Positions 43,989 to 53,185 of a stretch of DNA of 63,499 nt are shown here, one piece after another. The stretch comes from Mycobacterium gordonae. GTDB lineage: Bacteria; Actinomycetota; Actinomycetes; Mycobacteriales; Mycobacteriaceae. The position numbers and the translations under genes were made by a program. The number at the start of each line of letters is the position of its first letter. Within the stretch, counting starts at the first letter, position 1. The notes under the pieces are model-generated. The model did no database searches, was not told where the DNA came from, and saw nothing but the letters and a program-made list of their open reading frames with translations. Where the stretch lies: the NCBI RefSeq assembly GCF_001417955.2, contig NZ_LKTM01000201.1, positions 1-63,499 on the forward strand. The letters are read 5' to 3'.

Positions 43989-44357
43989 TTACGCGCCATC
44001 GACAACCCACTGCCGCGCCTGGTCCTGCTCATCGGCGGGAAAGTGGCGAATCTCGGCTGACACGAAGTGCGACGCCAGATGTTCGGCCACATCACCGAGG
44101 TGCGAGTCGGTCACCACCGCGACTTTCTTGATGTGCTTCTGATGATCCCGAACGAAGCGGAAATGAGTGACCAGCGCTCCGAAGCTGTCCCACCCCGGGA
44201 ATTTCGCCGCGCTGATGATCAGACCGTTGAGGTCGCCGTTCGCCTCGATGTGCGGGTCGACGACCTTGGCAAGTGCGGCGAAATCGCTCTTGTCCAGAGC
44301 AGACTCCGGTTTTACCAACAGCACGGATTGAGCCGCGTCCAATTCGTAGGTGATCAT
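43989..44357 (-). CDS. SpoIIAA/STAS-like protein
   Basis: 122 residues from ATG 44357 with a GAGCGCACC upstream. MITYELDAAQSVLLVKPESA, DFAALAKVVDPHIEANGDLN and LIISAAKFPGWDSFGALVTH fit the SpoIIAA-like (DUF3478) STAS family. These small proteins may bind lipids or nucleotides, but the role is unknown. There is no anti-sigma partner nearby. Confidence 0.8.
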   Translation of the reverse strand: MITYELDAAQSVLLVKPESALDKSDFAALAKVVDPHIEANGDLNGLIISAAKFPGWDSFGALVTHFRFVRDHQKHIKKVAVVTDSHLGDVAEHLASHFVSAEIRHFPADEQDQARQWVVDGA

Positions 44358-44433
44358 GGTGCGCTCCTTGATGATGGGCTTCGGTAATGGTCGCGCCCTT
44401 GACACCGGCGGATAAGAGGCCAAAGTCATCCAT

Positions 44434-44970
44434 ATGCTGGTGGATATTCGTTTGTCTCGGGACTGGCGACGGCACCTGTTCGCAGCGCTGACTCTGGCCG
44501 GGTGCATTTTCGCACCGGCCGGCCATGCTGCCGCCGACTCGGGATGCGCCAACGGGCAACCCGACGCCCGGCCCGTCGGTAAGGGTCAGCAGGTTCTGGT
44601 CGACTACTTCAGCGCGGTCAACAGCAAGGATTACCTCACAGCGTGGGGCTATCTGGGCCGGCAGGTGCGTGCCGTGTATGGCGCGGGGGCACCGGAACAG
44701 GATGCGGACGGGCTGGCCAGCTTCTCCTCGATCATGCGTCAGCACGTGAAGTGCGTGCGCGTCACCGCGATCGCAAGCGCCCCGACCAACGACCCGGATG
44801 TGTCGGCGTCGCTCGGAATTCAGTGGTATCAGGTGACATTCGACGCCGAATATCTCACCCGGTTCGAGGCCGGCGCGGGGACCCTGCCCCCGTTCTACAA
44901 GACGCAGGCCGACCCTCACGAAGGGGTTGGGCCACCACCGCTGATCATCAACCAGGGAACCAGTCCCTGA
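44434..44970 (+). CDS. Secreted hypothetical protein
   Basis: 178 residues. A basic start (MLVDIRLSRDWRRHLF) and hydrophobic helix lead to an Ala-rich AHAAADSG cleavage region. The mature part has two cysteines and a probable NTF2-like core (QVLVDYFSAVNSKDYLTAWG). No family assigned. Divergent from the STAS gene across 76 bases. Confidence 0.7.
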   Translation: MLVDIRLSRDWRRHLFAALTLAGCIFAPAGHAAADSGCANGQPDARPVGKGQQVLVDYFSAVNSKDYLTAWGYLGRQVRAVYGAGAPEQDADGLASFSSIMRQHVKCVRVTAIASAPTNDPDVSASLGIQWYQVTFDAEYLTRFEAGAGTLPPFYKTQADPHEGVGPPPLIINQGTSP

Positions 44971-45072
44971 CGGTGTCAGACGACAAGCGGCCCCACGTCA
45001 AAGGGCGTTAGTCCCTATCCCGCGGACAAGGCGGGTTGTGGAATGGTGCCAGACCACGTGAAGGGACCGTCC

Positions 45073-45813
45073 ATGACCACCACCGAGAGCTCCCCCGCGA
45101 TTGTCGGAATGCCCCGTATCGGGGACCCGGCGCCGCCGTTCACCGCCGTCACCACCCAGGGGTCGATCAACTTTCCGGCCGACTATGCCGGCAAGTGGGT
45201 CATCTTCTTCTCTCATCCGGCTGACTTCACCCCGGTGTGCACCAGCGAATTCATCACCTTTGCCTCGATGCAACAGCAGTTCGCGGCCTACAACACGATG
45301 CTGGTGGGGTTGTCGGTCGACGGGCTCTACAGCCATATCGCATGGCTACGCACGATCAAGGAGAAGATCTCCTTCCGCGGTATGCACGACGTGGAGGTCA
45401 CCTTCCCGCTGATCGAGGACGTCTCGATGGAGGTCGCGCGAAAGTACGGGATGATCATGCCAGGTGAGGACTCCGCCAAGGCGGTGCGCGCGGTCTTCGT
45501 CATCGACCCGGATGGCAAGATCCGTGCCGTCATCTACTACCCGCTGAGCCTGGGCCGCAACTTCGACGAGTTGCTACGGGTGGTCAAGGCGTTGCAGACC
45601 GCCGATCACTTCCACGTCGCGACGCCGGCCGATTGGCACCCAGGAGACCGGGTGATCGTGCCACCCGCGGGTTCCTGCGGCACCGCCAAGGAGCGGATGG
45701 ACGGCCACGCCGAGGGCATCGAGTGCGAGGACTGGTTCTTCTGCACCAAAGAGATCAGTGCCGACCAAATCGAATCCGCGATCCGGGTCGGTGGCCATCC
45801 GCGAGCGGGCTGA
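45073..45813 (+). CDS. Prx6-type peroxiredoxin (AhpC/TSA)
   Basis: 246 residues from ATG 45073. The peroxidatic Cys is C56 in HPADFTPVCTSE. The Prx6-like C-terminal domain carries C202, C218 and C224 (ECEDWFFC), an arrangement of archaeal-type two-cysteine Prx6 enzymes. It reduces peroxides; the reductant is unknown. Stands alone on the plus strand with AAGGGACC upstream. Confidence 0.9.
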   Translation: MTTTESSPAIVGMPRIGDPAPPFTAVTTQGSINFPADYAGKWVIFFSHPADFTPVCTSEFITFASMQQQFAAYNTMLVGLSVDGLYSHIAWLRTIKEKISFRGMHDVEVTFPLIEDVSMEVARKYGMIMPGEDSAKAVRAVFVIDPDGKIRAVIYYPLSLGRNFDELLRVVKALQTADHFHVATPADWHPGDRVIVPPAGSCGTAKERMDGHAEGIECEDWFFCTKEISADQIESAIRVGGHPRAG

Positions 45814-45835
45814 CACTTACAGGATTCCAAAGCAC

Positions 45836-46507
45836 TTAAAGGATCCCGAAGCCGCGCAACGCTTTCAGCCCGAACCAGATCCCGAAGATCAACCCGACCA
45901 GGACGACGATGGGCCGGTTCTTGTCCTGCAGCCAGCGCAGCATCCGGTCCAGCACGGAACGTGACCGGTCGCCTAAGAGTGCGGCGGCACCGATGATGAT
46001 CAGGTTCACGCTTGTCGCGAGCAACACGAAGGCGATGTACGAGGTCATATGTCCGACGCGGCCCATCTCCGCACTACCGATCACTCCGATCGCCGCGAAG
46101 GTGAAGACCCACGCCTTCACCGACACCGTGACGACACCCGCCCCGATGAAGAAGGCCTTTGTCGGCGTCGCCGACATCAGCACCGCCATCCATTTCGGTG
46201 GCGGCGCATTCGGGTCGTCGTCGCTCAGCAACTCCCGTGCGGCGGTCACCAGGAACAGCACGGCGACGACGAGCAGAACCGTCGACACCACCCAGTGATA
46301 GGCGTGCTTCGAGTCGCCGCCGCGGGCTCCCCAGTGCAGGATGGTGCCGAAGACGAGGCCCTGCAGCAGCCTGGTGCCGACATGCCCGGAAATCCAGGCC
46401 CCTGCCGCCCGCAGGCGAGCGGGCGTGCCCAGCAGCATGATCGTGATCATGATCTCGATCGGTTCCAATGCGCCGCCGAGAATCAGCGGGACCAGACTTT
46501 CCCACAT
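45836..46507 (-). CDS. GAP-family membrane protein
   Basis: 223 residues with about six membrane helices: MWESLVPLILGGALEPIEIM, VVSTVLLVVAVLFLVTAA, FFIGAGVVTVSVKAWVFTFA and VVLVGLIFGIWFGL. It fits the Sap/GAP family involved in glycopeptidolipid or small-molecule export, and related to the LysE group. Two bases after the sulfatase gene on the same strand, so co-transcription is likely. Confidence 0.8.
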   Translation of the reverse strand: MWESLVPLILGGALEPIEIMITIMLLGTPARLRAAGAWISGHVGTRLLQGLVFGTILHWGARGGDSKHAYHWVVSTVLLVVAVLFLVTAARELLSDDDPNAPPPKWMAVLMSATPTKAFFIGAGVVTVSVKAWVFTFAAIGVIGSAEMGRVGHMTSYIAFVLLATSVNLIIIGAAALLGDRSRSVLDRMLRWLQDKNRPIVVLVGLIFGIWFGLKALRGFGIL

Positions 46508-46509
46508 CG

Positions 46510-48834
46510 CTACTGCGAACCCATCGCCGAGCGCATCTCCGCCTCGGCCAGCGCCGCCGCCAGATCGCCGGGCCGGGGGTCGATGGTCGCTTCGATCCGG
46601 TCGATACGCCCGGTGAACCGGAAGGCCTGCCCGTACGGCGCCACCGGTGAACCGGTGTCGACTCCGACGTCCAGCGTTTCACCACTCATCGAGAAGCGGA
46701 ACGGGACGGTGCGCTCGATGCGGCCACTGGCCACGGTGCGCTCGTCGACCAGTAGCGAGGCCGTCGCCCCGCTGCCCAGTCCCCCGCCGTCGTAATCGAA
46801 CGAAAGGCTCACGGTGGCAGGGCCTTCCGGCAGTGGTTCCAGCCCAGACACCGTGGTGAGTTCATGGCCGAGATAGTTGTAGGTGAACATCGGTACGCCG
46901 TACTGCAGATACAGGCTCCATCCGGCCATCGCGCCACCGATACAGATCACCACCCCCTGCGCACCACCCGCCGGGATCACCACGTAGGCCCGCAACCGAA
47001 ACGAGGTGCTGGTGTAGCTCAGTGTCGCCGTCTCCGGGATCCGCACGTGACTGGGGTGATACGTGACCGAAGTGCGGTCGCCCAGCAGGCTCGGCCGGTT
47101 GACCGGCAGCGCCCGGGCCAGGGTGGCGTCGCTGAGCGGGTAAACGTCGTATTTGCGGGCCTCGGAGTCGAACACCGCCTGCAATTCCGTCAGTTTCTCC
47201 GGGTACCGGCCGGCGAGATCGACACCCTGGCTGAAGTCGTCGGCCAGGTGGTAGAGCTCCCAGCGTTCGGTCTCGCCGAACGGATGACCGCCGGTACGCA
47301 CCCAGGGCAGCCGGCCGTGGAAACACGACGCGATCCAGCCCCGGTGGTATATCGCGCGGTTTCCGAATATTTCGAAATACTGTGTAGTTCTTCGACTTTC
47401 GGCATAAGGGTCATCGAAGGAGTACTGCATGCTCACTCCTTCGACCGGTTTCTGTTCGACGCCGTTGACACGCACCGGCATCTCGACACCGGCCGCCTCC
47501 AAGATGGTCGGCATGACGTCGATGACGTGATGAAACTGACTGCGCTGCTCGCCCCTGGCCTTGATTCCGCGTGGCCATGACACGGCGAACCCGTTGCGGG
47601 TGCCGCCGAAGTGGGAGGCCACCTGTTTCATCCATTGAAACGGTGCGTCCAGAGCCCAGGCCCAGCCCACGTTGTAGTGGTTTTCGCAGCGCGCTGTCCC
47701 GAAGTCGTCCAGATGGGCGAGCAGCCATTCGGGATCCTCGGGCAGACCGTTCTGGAACGCAGGCGAGCTCCAGGCGCCGTGGATGGTGCCTTCGGCCGAG
47801 GCGCCGTTGTCGCCGCAGATGTAGATGAACAGCGTGTTGTCCCATTGCCCCAGATCGTCGATGGCGTCGATGACCCGTCCGATCTGCGCATCTGTATGGG
47901 CCAGGAAGCCGGCATAGACCTCCATCAGGCGGCGGGCCACCGGTTTGTAGCGATCGTCGTAGTCCGTCCACGCCGGTATCTGTTCTGGCCGGGGCGTCAG
48001 CCGGGTACCGGCAGGAATGATGCCCAGCTCAATCTGGCGCTCATAGATGCTCTCGCGCAACGCATCCCAGCCGCCGTCGAACTGACCCGCGAACCTGTCC
48101 GACCACTCCGCCCATACCTGGTGCGGACTGTGCGTGGCACCGGGAGCGAAGTAGAGAAAAAAGGGCTTACCGGGCGCCGAGGTTTGTTGACGTTGCATCC
48201 AGTCGATCGCGCGGTCGGCGAGATCTTCGGTGAGGTGATAGTCGTCGCGGCCGAGATACGGCTCGACGGGTGTGGTCTGGTCGAACAGTGCCGGCTCGTA
48301 CTGCGACGTGTCGCCGCCCAGGAAACCGTAGAAGCGTTCGAAGCCCAGCCCGGTGGGCCAGCGGTCAAATGGCCCGGTCGGCCCCAGTTCCCAGGTCGGG
48401 GTGAAATGTGCCTTGCCGAACAACGCGGTGTTGTACCCGTTGCGCCGCAGGATCTCCGCGACCGTGGCGGTGCTCTGCGGCAGCACGCTGTCGTAACCCG
48501 GGAAGCCGTAGGCGATTTCACAGATGGTGCCCATGTGCGCGCTGTGATGATTGCGTCCGGTCAGCAACGCGGCGCGGGTCGGCGAACACAGCGCGGTGGT
48601 GTGAAACTGGTTGTAGCGCAGACCGTTTCGGGCCACCCGGTCGAGGGCGGGCGTCGGCACCGGCCCGCCGAACGTGGCCGCCGCCCCGAACCCGACATCG
48701 TCGAGCAGGACCACGACGACGTTGGGAGCACCCTCGGGTGGGTAGGTGATCGTCGGTTTGACCGGGGTGGATTCAGCGGCCGACGGCCGGATCACCCCGG
48801 CGAAAGGTTCGGCTGCGCGCGGCAGGTCAACCAC
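46510..48834 (-). CDS. Arylsulfatase
   Basis: 774 residues. The type I sulfatase motif C83-S-P-T-R87 has the cysteine that a formylglycine-generating enzyme would convert. Metal ligands DD45-46 and the later GDNGASAEG agree. The catalytic domain runs to about 520 and a beta-rich C-terminal part (about 560-770) follows, as in M. tuberculosis AtsA. No signal peptide is seen. It probably releases sulfate from aryl or alkyl sulfate esters. Confidence 0.9.
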   Translation of the reverse strand: MVDLPRAAEPFAGVIRPSAAESTPVKPTITYPPEGAPNVVVVLLDDVGFGAAATFGGPVPTPALDRVARNGLRYNQFHTTALCSPTRAALLTGRNHHSAHMGTICEIAYGFPGYDSVLPQSTATVAEILRRNGYNTALFGKAHFTPTWELGPTGPFDRWPTGLGFERFYGFLGGDTSQYEPALFDQTTPVEPYLGRDDYHLTEDLADRAIDWMQRQQTSAPGKPFFLYFAPGATHSPHQVWAEWSDRFAGQFDGGWDALRESIYERQIELGIIPAGTRLTPRPEQIPAWTDYDDRYKPVARRLMEVYAGFLAHTDAQIGRVIDAIDDLGQWDNTLFIYICGDNGASAEGTIHGAWSSPAFQNGLPEDPEWLLAHLDDFGTARCENHYNVGWAWALDAPFQWMKQVASHFGGTRNGFAVSWPRGIKARGEQRSQFHHVIDVMPTILEAAGVEMPVRVNGVEQKPVEGVSMQYSFDDPYAESRRTTQYFEIFGNRAIYHRGWIASCFHGRLPWVRTGGHPFGETERWELYHLADDFSQGVDLAGRYPEKLTELQAVFDSEARKYDVYPLSDATLARALPVNRPSLLGDRTSVTYHPSHVRIPETATLSYTSTSFRLRAYVVIPAGGAQGVVICIGGAMAGWSLYLQYGVPMFTYNYLGHELTTVSGLEPLPEGPATVSLSFDYDGGGLGSGATASLLVDERTVASGRIERTVPFRFSMSGETLDVGVDTGSPVAPYGQAFRFTGRIDRIEATIDPRPGDLAAALAEAEMRSAMGSQ

Positions 48835-49023
48835 TGTGCCTCCTTATTGCCCGATGGCGTGGATAGTCTCACGCGAGAGGCGGCGGCCGGAGAGAATTCG
48901 GCAATGCCGGCCGGTTCTTTGACGGAGCCAACGCGCCCTACCGCGACATCGACGCCGCGCGGGTGACCAATACCGTTGCCCGCGCGCAGATCTGGGCCAG
49001 AGTTGCTGCGATCTACCGGACCG

Positions 49024-50850
49024 TCAATGAACGCCGAGGGTGCCGTCGAGATACTCCGCGCGGCAGGCCACCCGCGCCAACTTGCCACTGGTGGTGCGGG
49101 GAATGGCGCCGGCGGGCAGGAACCGCACGTCCGTGACGGACAAACCGTGCCGCGCCAGCACCGCCGCCCGGATGGCCTCGATCGCGGGTTGGGGGTCGGC
49201 GCGGCTGGTTCCCGTGGCACGCTCGGCGATGACGACCAACCCAGCAGGCACCGCAAAGGCCGTCACATATCCCCGTCGCACCAACGGCGACGCTTCGGCG
49301 ACGGTGGCCTCGATGTCCTGGGGATAGTGGTTCCGGCCGTCGATGGTCACCAGGTCCGCCATCCGCCCGGTCACATACAACTCGCCGTCGAGGTACACGG
49401 CGAGGTCGCCGGTTCGCAACCAGTCGCCGTCGATCTTCGCGCCGGTGGCGTGGCTGCCCTCGCCGAGAGTTGCGCTCAACTTGGCGCGGAACGTCAGCCG
49501 TGTCTCCTCGGGCCGCTGCCAGTACCCTCGCCCGACGTTGTCGCCCTGCAGCCACGGTTCGCCGATGTGACCGTCGGGCAGCTCGGCGCCGGTTTCGGGG
49601 TCCACGATCACCGCCCACAAGCTGCGTGCGACCTGACCACATGACACCTGGCCGACGGCGTTGGGCGCATCGGCGGCAACCGGCACTGCCCGGCCCGCGC
49701 CCAACTGCTCGCGATCGAGGTAGATCACCGACGTCTCGGCGGCGTGGTCGATGGTGGCGATCATCAGGGTCGCCTCGGCGATGCCGTACGACGGTTTGAA
49801 GGCCGTGCGCGGTAATGCGTAGGGCGCGAACGCTTTGTTGAAGTTCGCCACCGCGTCGATGCTGACCGGCTCCGAACCGATGATCAGCACCACGTTGGAG
49901 AGGTCGATGTCGTCGCCGGCCGCCGGTAGTCCGCGCTGCGCCGCCCATTCGTAGGCGAAGTTCGGCGCGGCGGTGACCACCTGGCCGATTCGCGAGCTGT
50001 CCGACAAGGCCTGGATCCAGCGCAGCGGGCGGCGCACGAACGCCGTCGGCGACAGGAGGGTGGTGTGGCCGCCGTACACGGTCGGGAAGCCGATCATTGA
50101 CAAACCCATGTCGTGGTAGAGGGGCAGCCAGCTGACGCCGTGGGTGTTCCGGTTCAGCAGGTCGATCGACAGGATCATCTGCGTCAAGTTGGTGGCCACC
50201 GCCCGGTGGGTGATCTCCACCCCGATCGGGGGCCGGGTGGCTCCGGAGGTGTACTGCAGATAGGACACGGCGTCCATGTCCAGATGGACGGGCGTGAACA
50301 GCCGCTCCGCCTCGTCCGGAATCTGGTCGATCACGAGCAGCCGCGGTGCGTGCAGTTGTGGATGGGCAGCCAGGAACTTTTCGATCGCCTCCCTGGCCGC
50401 TGCCGTGGTGAGGATGACCGTCGGCTGCGAATCGCGCAGCGCCGTGTCGAGACGCTCGGCGTGGCCGGGCAGTTCCGGTGCGAACAACGGCACCGCAATG
50501 GTTCCGGCCTTGATCGCCGCGTAGTAGCCGACGACCCAGTCGATGCTCTGGGGCGCCAGGATCGCGACCCGGTCACCGGGGCCGGCGAACCGCTGGACGT
50601 GGGCGGCGACGGCTCGTAAACGGACCCCAAAGTCGGACCAGGTGATTTCATCGGCGTGCCCCTCACCGGAGCCGCCGTAGTTCAGGAAGCGGTAGGCGAC
50701 GGTGTTGCCGACGTACTTGATGTTGCGGTCGATCAGCGAGATCAGCGTGGTGTCCGGCGGTAGGACGATGTTGCCGTCAGCGTCCAGGCAATCCTCGATC
50801 TGCAGCAGCCCGTCAGGTGCCGCGGGCGTCGACCCGGTACCGCGATTCAT
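49024..50850 (-). CDS. fadD31: Fatty-acid AMP ligase, FadD31-like
   Basis: 608 residues from ATG 50850. FAAL-type adenylation domain: LQYTSGATRPPIGVEITHRA, WLPLYHDMGLSMIGFP, KPSYGIAEATLMIA and WLRTGDLAVYLDGELYVTGR. FAALs make acyl-AMP for polyketide synthases instead of CoA esters. I link it to fadD31 (Rv1925) because the neighbouring genes also match that H37Rv interval. No polyketide synthase lies in the window. Confidence 0.85.
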   Translation of the reverse strand: MNRGTGSTPAAPDGLLQIEDCLDADGNIVLPPDTTLISLIDRNIKYVGNTVAYRFLNYGGSGEGHADEITWSDFGVRLRAVAAHVQRFAGPGDRVAILAPQSIDWVVGYYAAIKAGTIAVPLFAPELPGHAERLDTALRDSQPTVILTTAAAREAIEKFLAAHPQLHAPRLLVIDQIPDEAERLFTPVHLDMDAVSYLQYTSGATRPPIGVEITHRAVATNLTQMILSIDLLNRNTHGVSWLPLYHDMGLSMIGFPTVYGGHTTLLSPTAFVRRPLRWIQALSDSSRIGQVVTAAPNFAYEWAAQRGLPAAGDDIDLSNVVLIIGSEPVSIDAVANFNKAFAPYALPRTAFKPSYGIAEATLMIATIDHAAETSVIYLDREQLGAGRAVPVAADAPNAVGQVSCGQVARSLWAVIVDPETGAELPDGHIGEPWLQGDNVGRGYWQRPEETRLTFRAKLSATLGEGSHATGAKIDGDWLRTGDLAVYLDGELYVTGRMADLVTIDGRNHYPQDIEATVAEASPLVRRGYVTAFAVPAGLVVIAERATGTSRADPQPAIEAIRAAVLARHGLSVTDVRFLPAGAIPRTTSGKLARVACRAEYLDGTLGVH

Positions 50851-51067
50851 GCGCGCATTCTATAAACCGGCCTGCGGCGGTCCTGGCAAGCTGCAGTGTG
50901 GTCCTGGCCACCTGGTCCGCATGGCGTCGTGTTCCGGATGTGCCGCCTGTTCGTGCATGAACGCGAAATCGCTTGAGCGATGCGGCTTTTTCGGCTAACC
51001 GATTTCGCCGGACAGTGGTAGTTTTGACGTCGGACCAGGTGGAAATCTCCATACGGGAGGCGTCCAA

Positions 51068-51907
51068 TTGAGCACAGCAGCGGAGCGCGCGGCGCAACTG
51101 GCGCTGGTTTCCCGGCTCAAAACGATCTATCCCGAGGTTTCGGAGTGGCCGGCCCCGGACGAGATCACTCACGATCACTGGCTGGCGTACATGAAGACCA
51201 GCCACGACGTCGGCGGTGAGCTTGACTACCCGCACCTGTACGAGAACAAAGAAGAAGAGCAGTGGGAGTTGATGACCTACGTGCTCTGCGAGGTTCTCGG
51301 CATGCGCGGCATCTGGGTCTCCGAGGAGCGGCGGCGGCTGGGCAACGTCGATGTCGGCCGCGCCATCTACCTGGGCCTGCCCTACTACAGCCGCTGGCTG
51401 TGGTCGGTCGGCCGGCTGCTGATCGAGAAGAAGCACATCAGCTGGGGTGAATTGACCGACCGGCTCGCGGAAGTCCAGGGGAGGTACGCGGGCGGGTTGC
51501 AGGGGCGCCGCCCGGAGGCCCGGCCCAAGTTCGAAGGCGACGGTGCGAGTGTCCCCCGCAATAAGCATCACATCGAGGCCGCCGGCATCGGCGATCCGCA
51601 GCGCTTCTCCGGTCAGGCGGGTGAGGCGAAGTTCGAAGTCGGACAACGTGTTCGGGTGCGGGAGCTGCCGGCGATGTTCTACACCCGCACTCCGGAGTAC
51701 GTACGCGGTGCGGAAGGGGTGATCGCTGAGGTCAGCTACGAGAGCCCGGCGCCCGAGGACGAGGCGTGGGACCGCGAGGACGCCAAGCCTGAGTGGTTCT
51801 ACATCGTGCGGTTCAACCAGGCGCAGCTGTGGGACAACTACACCGGGCACCCGAACGACACGTTGCAGACCGAGATCCCCGAGCGCTGGCTGCAAGCCGT
51901 GGGTTGA
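51068..51907 (+). CDS. Nitrile hydratase beta subunit
   Basis: 279 residues from a TTG start at 51068, seven bases after GGGAGG. The helical N-terminal part (LDYPHLYENKEEEQWELMTY onward) leads to the SH3-like C-terminal barrel (KFEVGQRVRVRELPAMFYTR to WFYIVRFNQAQLW), the layout of nitrile hydratase beta chains. First of three linked genes in the order beta, alpha, accessory, the order of cobalt-type enzymes. Thiocyanate hydrolase subunits are related. Confidence 0.85.
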   Translation: MSTAAERAAQLALVSRLKTIYPEVSEWPAPDEITHDHWLAYMKTSHDVGGELDYPHLYENKEEEQWELMTYVLCEVLGMRGIWVSEERRRLGNVDVGRAIYLGLPYYSRWLWSVGRLLIEKKHISWGELTDRLAEVQGRYAGGLQGRRPEARPKFEGDGASVPRNKHHIEAAGIGDPQRFSGQAGEAKFEVGQRVRVRELPAMFYTRTPEYVRGAEGVIAEVSYESPAPEDEAWDREDAKPEWFYIVRFNQAQLWDNYTGHPNDTLQTEIPERWLQAVG

Positions 51908-51925
51908 GAGGAGCGCGATCCGATC

Positions 51926-52624
51926 ATGACCGACCACGACCACGAACGCACCGTCAAACCCATGGTCGACGAGATCACCGACTTCGAAGTGCTCGAAATC
52001 GCGCTACGCGAATTGTGCATCGAGAAAGGATTATTCACCGCCGAAGACCATCGGGTCTTCACGGAGTACGCCGAGCAGATCGGCCCCACGCCCGCGGCCC
52101 GGTTGGTGGCGAAGGCGTGGCTGGACCCGGCGTTCAAGGAACTGGCGGTGACCGACGCGGTCGCGGCCGCCAGAGAGGTCGGCGTCGAATGGCTGGACCC
52201 GACCGGTTTCGGCACCCCCAGTGACTTCGTGGCGTTCAAGATCCTGGAAGACACCCCGACGGTGCACCATGTCATCGTCTGCGCACTGTGCTCCTGCTAC
52301 CCACGTCCGATACTGGGCAACTCCCCCGAGTGGTACCGCACCCCCAACTACCGGCGGCGCATCGTGCGCTGGCCACGGCAGGTGCTCTCCGAGTTCGGCC
52401 TGCAACTACCCGACAACGTCGAGGTGCGGGTGGAGGACTCGAACCAGAAGCACCGGTTCATGGTGATGCCGATGCGCCCGGCGGGAACCGAGGGATGGAG
52501 CGAAGACCAGCTCGCCGAGATCATCACCCGCGACTGCTTGATCGGGGTCGCATTACCCAAACCCGGGGTGACGACCAACGTGACTCCCCTGGTGCGCCGC
52601 GCCGTCCGCCCCGTCGAAGCCTGA
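51926..52624 (+). CDS. Nitrile hydratase alpha subunit
   Basis: 232 residues. The metal claw is C119-A-L-C122-S-C124 in VIVCALCSCYPRPILG. Cobalt enzymes usually read CTLCSC and iron enzymes CSLCSC, so the Ala120 is unusual. The rest (SPEWYRTPNYRRRIVRWPRQ) is conserved. It hydrates nitriles, or with a different specificity thiocyanate, to amides. It starts 18 bases after the beta gene. The two outer cysteines would be oxidised to sulfenic and sulfinic acids in the mature enzyme. Confidence 0.88.
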   Translation: MTDHDHERTVKPMVDEITDFEVLEIALRELCIEKGLFTAEDHRVFTEYAEQIGPTPAARLVAKAWLDPAFKELAVTDAVAAAREVGVEWLDPTGFGTPSDFVAFKILEDTPTVHHVIVCALCSCYPRPILGNSPEWYRTPNYRRRIVRWPRQVLSEFGLQLPDNVEVRVEDSNQKHRFMVMPMRPAGTEGWSEDQLAEIITRDCLIGVALPKPGVTTNVTPLVRRAVRPVEA

Positions 52625-52627
52625 CCC

Positions 52628-52996
52628 ATGTCGGACGAAATCTCATCCGCTGCAGGAGAATTCGCAGTCCTGGACGAGATCGTGGAGCATCGGCAGACCT
52701 GGCCGGTGCTGGCGGCCAGATATGGCGTCGATAACCCGCTGCCGCCGTGGAAGACCAGCCTGGACGGGCTGTGTGACGTGCTGGACCGCTCGTGTTACGG
52801 CGACGGACGGTCTGCCCTGACCTTCAAAGAACGCCGTGATGAAGAAGACGAGCTGTCGGCCAACCGGTACGCCGGTCTGCCGTTTCCGGAGAATCAGCTG
52901 GTCGCCTTGGCCTACTCGCTGCTCGCCCGCGGCATCATCAGCGAATACGAACTGCGTCAACGGCTCGACACGGTCCGCGCCCGCCTCGAGGCTTAG
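52628..52996 (+). CDS. Nitrile hydratase accessory protein
   Basis: 122 residues, three bases after the alpha stop. It resembles the N-terminal half of the beta subunit (NRYAGLPFPENQLVALAYSL and LARGIISEYELRQRL). This is the hallmark of the activator/chaperone that inserts metal through subunit exchange. It could instead be a thiocyanate-hydrolase-type small subunit. Either way the three genes form one functional unit. Confidence 0.78.
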   Translation: MSDEISSAAGEFAVLDEIVEHRQTWPVLAARYGVDNPLPPWKTSLDGLCDVLDRSCYGDGRSALTFKERRDEEDELSANRYAGLPFPENQLVALAYSLLARGIISEYELRQRLDTVRARLEA

Positions 52997-53185
52997 ACCC
53001 GCCGACTGGGCATTCTTTCGTCGATCCGCTCATTGCGTTACGCCTGGTGGCGGTCGAAGCGGACTGGGCCGCGAGAGCGTACCGGCCGGCGCTTTGTGCA
53101 ACTGCGCCACTGGTTTCAGGGTCGGTCGCGGCTCATCCGATGGACAATCATGGCCTCAGCCCTACGCTCGTGATCTCATAAGCCG

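Noticed and set aside
46049..48966. Long plus-strand open frames across the GAP and sulfatase genes
   Set aside because: These are shadow frames of high-GC genes; they are Arg/Gly/Pro-rich with no recognisable domain, and the minus-strand frames carry clear family motifs.
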